Source: Rhizoctonia solani
Lineage: Eukaryota; Basidiomycota; Agaricomycetes; Cantharellales; Ceratobasidiaceae
DNA: 64,000 bases
Reading direction: 5' to 3'
Assembly (NCBI RefSeq): GCF_016906535.1
Contig: NC_057377.1
Coordinates: 1,364,001-1,428,000, forward strand
This document shows positions 56,477 through 64,000 of this stretch, in pieces. Made by a program: the position numbers and the translations under genes. The notes under the pieces were generated by a model. That model searched no databases, was not told the origin of the DNA, and saw only the letters and a program-made list of their open reading frames with translations. How positions within the stretch are numbered: position 1 is the stretch's first letter; every line of letters begins with the position of its first letter.

Positions 56477-56928
56477 GGTGCGACCAAAGTAATATATAGT
56501 ATATGCCGTCCTGCAGCAGTGAGTATGGATACAGTGTCAATGAAAATAAACAGAACACAAGAAGGTATGAATGGATGAAGTGATAGGAACTTACTGGGCG
56601 CCCGAGGGATTTTATGCGTGCGACCATGTACATTGCCCATCTGCCCGAGTGCCACCCAAACAATTTTGGAAGGTTCGCAAACAAAGGGGGTTTTCCATCG
56701 GTGCAGTGAGGATATATTCGGCAAAAAATAAAATCACTTCACGACCCAAATCTAGATAAACCGCCATTGTATGATATTCGAAGAGAGGAAGATTGGACAA
56801 AGGACGTTTATTCAGGCAATTGTTTGCATTCCACACTCCGCTTGACCTATCTCAAGTTGTATGAATAGATGGTGGTATATCGTTGAATTTATGGAGTACA
56901 CAATATTAATCCATGTGTAATTTAAGTA

Positions 56929-58372
56929 TCAATCGATAAAATCATCCCAAGCAACACACAGCGATTGTTCTTCGCCCTCCCTTACTCCCTCAAAGTCAAC
57001 TTGACCAAAACTGCCCCCTTGTAACGCACCCTTGAGGGTAAATTTTCCATCATTGGATTTTCGACCATCGCTGAATCTCAAGTATCCAGATTGAGATGGA
57101 GAAGGACCATAGACCTTGTTCGAGGTTTGACTATCGCCATCAGCCATTTGCCCAACGAACAGCAAACGCGCATAGGCTCCGTCAATTCGACCCTCAAGAG
57201 TTCTACTCTGCAGGACGCCGTCCATACCTAGTAGGCCAAATTCTCCGGTCAAAGAACGCTTGTCCCCTGCAAGATGCAAATTCATTGTTCCCTTGGGATC
57301 AGTTGCTTGTTGCCCATCAGGGAGAGGTTGTCTTGAGGCACTGACTATGCGCAAAGACCATGTACCCGACACGACATCACGCTCCAGCATAGATCGAGGG
57401 GAGTTTATGTGGGGGGAAGATGCACTAGCCGGCTGCGTGCGGCGTGGAGTTATAGGCTCAGGGAACGAAACAGGTGGCCTGGGAGGTGACGATCGGGGAT
57501 TCATTTGACTATCTCCGTCCTGATCTTTCTCCATAAATTCGAGCCCTTCCTCGATATCATCCAATACGTCCATAACTTCGTCATCGAGTTCCGAATAAGT
57601 CGAGATAGCAGAGTCGGCTTGTGAGAGTGGTTGAGGCCGAGAAGGTGGATGAGAACCAGCTGAGACAGCAGCGCCTTTCCCCTTGTCGGGCTTAGGTGTA
57701 GCAGGCGAGATCTCTGCCGTGTTTGGATGATCGGTCGCGGGCGTGGGTTCTGATTTTCGCGGTCTACCCCGACCTCGTTTCACTGGGTGGGGCTGTGTTT
57801 CCGGCTCAGCATCTGGCGTATGAGCTGCGGACGACGGGCGCGCACTAATCGTTCTCGATCTAGGCGCATTGGTAGATAATAATTCTTGGGAAGGTGGTAT
57901 GGTGGGGCTAGCCATGGTTACACGTCTTGTTCGTCCAGGTGTTGGGCTTCGCGCTCGACTTGTAATTGATTTGATCTGCTCGCTCAATGCCTTGTACTCG
58001 CTGTTCTTGTCAGACTCAAGCCTTACGATCTCTTCCGGAACGCTAGCAGTAGGGGAAGTGACGAAAGTGTTAAGCTGAGACCGTAGGTTTGCTATGATTC
58101 CTTTAGTGGGTAACCCGTAGTGCGCACATTGAGCCTGGAACCACTTCTTCGATCTATACACCAATATGAATGTAGAGTGCCACAGAGACGATACACGAAA
58201 CTAACTCTTTCCTGTCCCCCGCGAGCGTCTGGCCTGAGCCACTGGATAAAAGCTCTCGTAGCTCCTCAATAGGTACGCGAGCAACATTCTCGTACAGGAG
58301 GCCTTTTCCTTGGCAGGTGAACACATCTCCTGCGTTGATAGGCGGAAGTGTAAAGGCGTTGCCAGAGCTCAT
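56929..58372 (-). CDS. unrecognised SAP-like and AT-hook protein, paralog 2
   Basis: Two exons, 58372-58206 and 58153-56929; 1392 nt, 463 residues. It has the same N-terminal segment (FTCQGKGLLYENVARVPIEEL) and a SAP-like helix pair KWFQAQCAHYGLPTKGIIAN, a coiled-coil-like stretch, then a clear AT-hook (KRGRGRPRKSE) that binds the minor groove of AT-rich DNA. An acidic segment (EEGLEFMEKDQDGD) is followed by the same C-terminal domain as paralog 1: VSGTWSLRIVS, HLAGDKRSLTGEFGLLGMDG, GYLRFSDGRK and GQVDFEGVRE. The intron is at the equivalent place to paralog 1. Paralog 1 has no AT-hook. Chromatin association is inferred. Confidence 0.72.
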
Positions 58373-58636
58373 TCTATGTTCGTCACGGAGACTCAGGTGT
58401 TGTGGTATCATCCAAAACAAGTCGGGTATGCAAGCCGGGTATGTGAAGTTCGTTTGTTCGATATATTGATAATTGTGGCTATCAACGATATGATCGCGCC
58501 TTACGTCATAAAGGTACCAAACAAACCCAATTAGACATAAACTTCCAACGAGCTCAACGCTAACGATCGGAACTTCCAAATGTAGAGTTCTATTGTTGTC
58601 TTGGATACTATTCATAGGCTACAGCGAGTATAAAAT

Positions 58637-59809
58637 TTACTTTAGTCGTAGTAATTTTCCAGCAGCCTTGGACGTCTTCTCAACCACCCGACATGTCAAA
58701 CTGGCCCTTGTCCGTCTCTCCAGATGAATATGTGCAAGCCGGCTTTCTTGGTCGGCCTGATTCGCAAGCTGAGTAAAACGATCACATAAATCTCGAGATC
58801 CTAGCGTTTCCCTATTCATAATGTCTCCTACGGAAAGCACCTCCACATTTCTTTCTTCTCCTAAATACTTTGCTTTAAGTTTGCCTATGTCTTCATGGGA
58901 AGAGGCAAATACATCACTGTGTGCACCCGAAATACCATGTAGGTGATGTGTGTATAAAACTCCGTGAGTAACAACTAGGCTGCGCGGTTCGAGGAGCAAA
59001 CGAAGAATGGGTGCTGGGTCGATCACTTTCCCAGCATTCCCCCCACTTGTTTTTACAGAGGGATCGGGGGCATCTTCTTGAGAAGGTTCCAGGTATTGAT
59101 AATACTCCATAACTGCATGAGAACCCAATGTCAGGGTTGCGACTACAGGATGATAGGCCGGCCCGTCCTGATGAGGCTACCAGTAAATATTGTTTGAGTG
59201 GATAGACATGAGCATGCTTTGGCATCACTAACTGTTATTCCTTGCCCTGGAAGGTACTAGGCGAGTTATAAGTTCTCAGCCAGAGCTTTGCCATATATGC
59301 TCACCTCGTTTAATATGATGTGGTTGACGGTGCCTTGAGATGTCTCCGAAAAAGCGCCAGTTTTTCGAAGTTTTTCAATCAAATTTGGGCTGGTGAATGT
59401 ATAGATTTTTGGGACGCATATAGTTCCCAGGCTCAGAAGGATCAACATGAGGATAAACCTGGTACTCACAAATCGGTGACAAACGAAGGCAATTCTTGTG
59501 GAACCAACGTCCCAGACTTGGATATCTCGCCTCCTACAATAAATTAGTGGCTACTTTCATGCCGGTTCTCTAGTTTACAGTGCCTCACTACTTACCCCAC
59601 ACTTGAAGGCTAACCAGATTACAGTTAAGTGCCAAAGCTCCAATCTACATGACACGAGTTACTTGCCGGCGATTCGGTAAGATTCTCCACTTTCCTGCAG
59701 GAGTAGACTCTATTTTCCTGAGTAAGGTTGTCTCTTCAGCTTCGTTAATAAAGTTGGGAATATAATGGACTGGGTGGCGGCCAACTTGATACTCGTTGAG
59801 ATGGTCCAT
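58637..59809 (-). CDS. AlkB-family 2-oxoglutarate/Fe(II) dioxygenase (ALKBH6-like)
   Basis: Predicted demethylase-type dioxygenase of unknown substrate. Exons: 59809-59667, 59609-59596, 59533-59470, 59389-59305, 59256-59233, 59176-58637; 870 nt, 289 residues. The start MDHLNEYQVGRHPVHYIPNF is followed by LPNRRLQVWGG, LLIEKL-type helix, VNHIILNEYLPGQGI, the metal-binding HxD box PHQDGPAYHPVVATLTLGSH, LLLEPRSLVV and LYTHHLHGI with the second His. The tail after the usual RxSxTxR position reads RRTRASLTCRVVEK, where Arg-Thr-Arg fits the 2-oxoglutarate-binding strand. Intron 1 uses a GC donor (CCG/GCAAGT); only this choice gives the family RRLQ-WGG junction. Exon 2 is 14 nt. Confidence 0.86.
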
Positions 59810-60037
59810 CGTTCCTCTTGGTTGAAGCAGATTTTTTAGTGATAGGCTCGGCGTTCACAGCTTCAGTCTTAAATAAGCCTACGAGAAAACGATATGATGG
59901 TCTTCGGTACGATCAGTACCATACTAATTTGTAATCGCCACGTCCAAGGACGCGTTACAGCAAGCCATGGCACCGCCACCCGAAACCCCCGCGACTTTTG
60001 ACCACCACTACTAAATAAGTTTGTTTGGCTTTCTGCA

Positions 60038-62343
60038 ATGGGCCGCCTTCTTGGTAGGCTTTGGTGAGCTCATTGGTTGGGTATAATCCCATCAATCTTC
60101 TAAATATCTTCATAGGGTCGGGTTTACGCTCTCATTGATATCTTTCATTTCTTATTCCTCACAAATATTCATAATATGGCCCTGGTATGGACGGACACTC
60201 AGTATACCCTTACTTAAATTGCTGGTCCCGTTCAAGTTTGTCTTAAATCCCTTTGAACCTATTCTAAGGCTAACGGTATCTTTAAGTCTTCTTGTTGGAA
60301 TGGTATTCTGGAACTACATCTGGACGGTCCGAACTGACCCGGGCACTGTCCCTAAGGGCTGGGTGTGTACTTCGTTTCTTTGCTCTATCATATCGTTGAG
60401 AGTCTGCTACAGAAACCAGACCTCCGATCAACAGAAGGATACGAAGTCAAGAAGCTTACTGGCGCACCACGGTATTGCCGCACCTGTGAGCGGTACAAAC
60501 CCCCTCGATGTATGAGTACTTCTATGTTTCATCTAGTCTTTTGCTTAAGTGCTACATAGCCCACCACTGTCGACAATGCAAAAAATGCGTCCTTCGGATG
60601 GGTAAGGCCGAGGCCTCGAAGCATGCTCTTGGGTTGCTAATACTTGGACGTTAGACCACCATTGTCCTTGGGTGAACAACTGTGTTGGGCGTAAGTCGAA
60701 CAGTTCGGTGCACAAGCGAGTCTAATGACCTTTTAGACTTTAACTATGGCCATTTCATTCGATTTCTCTTCTACGTCGACGTGGCATGTAGTTACCACTT
60801 TGCAATGATTTCCATGCGCGCATGGTATGCGATGAACGCCTCGGGATTTTGGGTGAGAATCGTATGCAGCATGCCCCTCAATCGTTTCTTACGTGTTGCT
60901 CGGAATAGCAAGGGCCATCGACGAGCGAATTGGTCTTTATGATTCTCAACTACGCTGCCTGCACTCCAGTTCTCTTGTTGGTTGGAGGTTTCAGGTGAGT
61001 TTCCTGACGGACATGATCTTCTCGGCTGTGCTAAACAATCCTCATTATAGCTTGTATCACTTTTACTGCCTTGCTTCAAACCAGACTACGATTGAAGGAT
61101 GGGAGAAAGATAAAGTAGCTACCCTCGTACGCAAAGGAAAGATACGTGAGGTACGTTATCTATGAATTGGTTCGTATATCTTTCATTTACACTGTCCTTA
61201 GGTTAAATTCCCTTATGTGAGCCCAAGTACCAAGCCTCGGTATTTATATTTAACATACGGTCGGTATAGCATCTCGGAGCCGGGAGAAATATTCGTGCTA
61301 TTTTAGGCGAACAGGTTTGGCTCTGGTGCTGGCCACAACGAATGCGTGGCTCTGGAGTTAGCTTCCCGGTGGCTGATGGAACTGGTAAGTGGGAAGAATT
61401 TCATCGGGACCGGTCGCGGGTGGGCGATCATAGTGGCTCGCGCCATCGCGATAATGGGTGGTCAAGCACTGACGCCGATGTCGATGAGAGTGGGACCAAT
61501 GGAGGACGCAACGGATCTCGTTTGCGCGCTGCTGATCAAGAAGATATGGTGTAATGCCGTTGGATGGAGACGAAATAGCTTGGAGAGTATATACAGGTGA
61601 GGTATGCATTTATACTCCCATATAGACAATAATGTCGACTAATATGTAAATCAGCTAGATTCCCTATTTTCTGTATTATATATTATACCCAGACGTAGGC
61701 TCACGGTTCCATACTTTTAGACCCCGAAACACAATTTGAATGGCCACCAAAGGATCCCAATGTGTACAAGGATCGAAACATAGCTTCAGCTACGGCTCTT
61801 CAAAAACGGCTACAGGGATCGCCTTGGACTTATGGAAACGAGGGCTTCAACCCTGCACTTCGTATGCGTGTCGCGAATAATCATCCTCCCTATCATCCTT
61901 CCTACCAAGCAGAGGGGCCTTCCGACGAGTCTATCCACCCGGAAATAGACGCCGGCAGGCAGTTCGATCACGAATACGACAGTGTCTCAACTTCCTCTTC
62001 TCCATCACGGGCCTCTAGCGAATACGATGTTGATATGAGTGCTGATCGTGACGTACGAATGAGACGGGGGTCGGAAGGATGGGAGGTTCGGCCCATGACC
62101 AATGAAGAAATCGTGCAACGATATGCACGAAGTCGTGGTCTTGAAACTATAACTAGACCTGAACCAGAGCCCGATGAAGATGAACCCGAGGATGAAGGAG
62201 AACCGCTAGATCATAACTCAGTGGGAGAAGGCACTGGTGTACCTGTCTCACCACCCAAATACAATGTGTACGTCCCAGAGGATCCAGATTCCTCGGAGGA
62301 TGAAGCTCTTGGTGCTCACATAGGCACATATACGAACGAATAG
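60038..62343 (+). CDS. PFA4: Pfa4-type DHHC palmitoyltransferase
   Basis: ER S-acyltransferase; in yeast Pfa4 palmitoylates chitin synthase Chs3 and amino-acid permeases. Exons: 60038-60063, 60116-60362, 60413-60509, 60560-60601, 60655-60690, 60737-60852, 60909-60994, 61051-61150, 61202-61216, 61270-61384, 61721-62343; 1503 nt, 500 residues. It starts [19 protein letters not shown] with the family's short N-terminus. Membrane helices precede [12 protein letters not shown], then the zinc-binding DHHC-CR domain: [26 protein letters not shown] and [12 protein letters not shown] with the catalytic Cys. The TTxE-type motif is [12 protein letters not shown], and WPPKDPN precedes an acidic disordered tail. 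The 336-nt intron 10 is unusually long and could hide an extra exon. Confidence 0.88.
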
Positions 62344-62611
62344 CATGTGATACACCCTGTAATAAACGCTTGGTTACCTTGTACTTGTTTTCAGCGCATT
62401 ACTCCTGCTCAGTGAGCATTACTCGCAATTCGTAATTGCCAATTGATCGAGGCTGTGATTACATAATGTTAGGTCTTCAATTTTGATCAACCATTTGCGG
62501 TCTGCAGTTAGCCGCATGCATGCCATTCTTGACCGCCACACTGCCCTTTTGAAAGGCTTCGGTTTAGTCTCTGTAGCATCACGAACCTGTCTCTCGCAGA
62601 AATTCAACACT
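62344..62611. other. short intergenic / 5' region of DUS2
   Basis: 268 bp. The DUS2 frame is open back to 62483 with another Met, so a longer N-terminus is possible; no mitochondrial signal is convincing. Confidence 0.4.
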
Positions 62612-64000
62612 ATGCCTGTGGCCCGCGAATCACTCAGCCCACCTTCTTCCCCTCGTCCATCTAAAAGGGTAAAGCTCAATGATGACCCAGAAACTTCTCT
62701 GGCCGCCGTACCTAAAATCGACGACTCGTGGAGAATACCTGTTGACTATACTAACGGAATTATCCTGGCCCCTATGGTACGCTCTGGGACGCGTAAGAAG
62801 GTTCATTTCTCCAACTATCGCACCATTATGTACTCACTCAACATTTAGTTCCGACTCGGTTACTCAGTTTAAAATATGGGGCAACATTAGTTTGGAGTCC
62901 GGAGATTATAGATAAAGCTATCATAGGCTCGCGGCGCATTGTTGATGGTATGCAGATTTCTCCGTAGTGCCTTCACACTGCCCACACTACACTCCGATAG
63001 AACGCACAGGGGTAATTACCTATATGAAGCCAAATTCGAATAATCCGATTTTCACTACCCATCCTGTTGAAAGGACACATCTTATTTTCCAGATGGGTTC
63101 GTCAGATCCGGACCTAGCTGCGCAGGCAGCCCAAGTTGTCATCCAAGACGTGGCGGGCATTGACCTCAACTGCGGCTGTCCGAAACCATTCAGCGTTCAC
63201 GCCGGGATGGGTGCCGCTCTTTTATCAACCCCCGATTTGTTGTGCGGCATATTGTCAAAACTCCGCTCGACAATTCCTCCCAACGTGCCCCTTAGCGCCA
63301 AAATCCGTTTGCTCGCCGATGCTGAAGCTACCCGAGCCTTGGTATCGAGAATATGGCGAGAAGGTGGTATCAGCGCACTTACTGTCCACTGTCGCACTCG
63401 TGAGATGAGGCCTGCTACACCGGCGGTCACATCCCGGATGCGAGAAGCAGTCGACCAAATTGCAGAGCTCGAGGCCGAGGACAAGACTGGGAGACGGGTT
63501 GCAGTTATTTACAACGGAGACTGCCCCGGTGCGCTAGCCGCACAGGAGATCAAGGACAGAACTGGCGCGACGAGTGTTATGATGGCTCGCGCTGCAGAGG
63601 CCAACCCCAGTTGCTTTGATCCATCACGACCGGTGCGGGACGCAGAGTTGGAAATTATGCCAGAGTACTTGCGTCTGGTGAGTTTTGGGCGTGAGCCGAA
63701 ATATTGTTCGTTTGGCTAAAACCCAATTCCAGGCAAAGTATCTCGACAACCATTTCAGCAATACAAAGTTCTGTGTCCAACAATTTAACTCACCAACTAC
63801 TCCAGAATCTTCACAAGCACTACCAAAGGCTGCTCGAAAAGCTTTTCATCAACGCATTTCTCAGGCCAAAAACTACGATATGTTGGAGTCCGCTCTCCCT
63901 GGGGGTGGAGGATTGGGGAGTGGGGAGGACATCATGAACAAGATCAAAGAAACGATGAGGCATCGAGTTATCAATGCTCAAAAGCACAGAGAAAACGTGA
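62612..64000 (+). CDS. DUS2: tRNA-dihydrouridine(20) synthase (3' end outside window)
   Basis: FMN enzyme that reduces uridine 20 of tRNA D-loops. Exons: 62612-62792, 62849-62947, 63001-63677, 63733 to the window edge; about 408 residues so far. A short basic leader (SPRPSKRVKL) is followed by the TIM-barrel start GIILAPMVRSGTLPTRLLSL, GATLVWSPEIID, FQMGSSDPDLAAQAA, and the active-site loop GIDLNCGCPKPFSVHAGMGA with the catalytic Cys. AKIRLL, TVHCRTREMRP, IYNGDC and SVMMARAAEANPSCF bind flavin and the tRNA backbone. The C-terminal helical domain begins AKYLDNHFSNTKFCVQQF. GCPK-FSVH identifies the Dus2 subgroup. The double-stranded-RNA-binding end, if present, is outside the window. Confidence 0.92.

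Noticed and set aside
1..64000. tRNA, rRNA, CRISPR, riboswitch or bacterial-type operon signals
   Set aside because: I looked for B-box-like GGTTCGAATCC, regular spaced repeats and polycistronic spacing and found none; the DNA is eukaryotic nuclear with introns throughout.

Overview
The window is nuclear DNA from a filamentous basidiomycete. Almost every gene is broken by many short introns (mostly 45-65 nt, GT-AG). The proteins are fungal (SIN3, Sho1, Pfa4, Syo1), and a Ngaro-type tyrosine-recombinase retrotransposon is present. Agaricomycetes is the best guess; the species is not determined. I spliced the gene models below by hand. Where a start and a stop are both visible, the summed exon length was checked to be a multiple of three.

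Left part (1-15.5 kb): an ALG9 mannosyltransferase (3' end outside the window) and a metallo-beta-lactamase-fold hydrolase, both on the minus strand. Next comes a complete and apparently recent 6.4 kb Ngaro-like retrotransposon (4083-10487) with split direct repeats, then a ten-exon epoxide hydrolase gene. After that lies about 3 kb of gene-poor DNA with a 62-bp tandem duplication and a decayed gene remnant.

Middle part (16-43 kb): mostly housekeeping genes. In order they are SIN3 corepressor, Syo1 (ribosomal-protein import adaptor), NXT1/p15 (mRNA export), Sho1 (osmosensor), a Ser-rich membrane protein, a second epoxide hydrolase matching the first exon for exon, the alpha subunit of mitochondrial processing peptidase, centrin, a C2H2 factor with a duplicated two-finger module, an unrecognised RGG-type protein, and a nucleobindin-like EF-hand protein.

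Accessory stretch (43.1-48.1 kb): three tandem intact copies of a tiny six-exon gene of the antibiotic-biosynthesis-monooxygenase (dimeric alpha/beta barrel) type. A 1.0 kb hAT-like non-autonomous transposon lies between copies one and two.

Right part (48.4-64 kb): a tricalbin-like SMP/C2 tether, a PFKFB-type enzyme with a dead-looking phosphatase site, two tandem paralogs of an unrecognised SAP-like/AT-hook family, an ALKBH6-like dioxygenase, the Pfa4 palmitoyltransferase, and DUS2 tRNA-dihydrouridine synthase (running off the right end).

There is no operon logic. Neighbours are functionally unrelated and often divergent with short shared promoters. The most unusual items are the pristine Ngaro element with a four-part zinc-binding ORF1, the SAP/AT-hook paralogs, the monooxygenase triplet, the phosphatase-less PFKFB, and a set of GC-AG introns.
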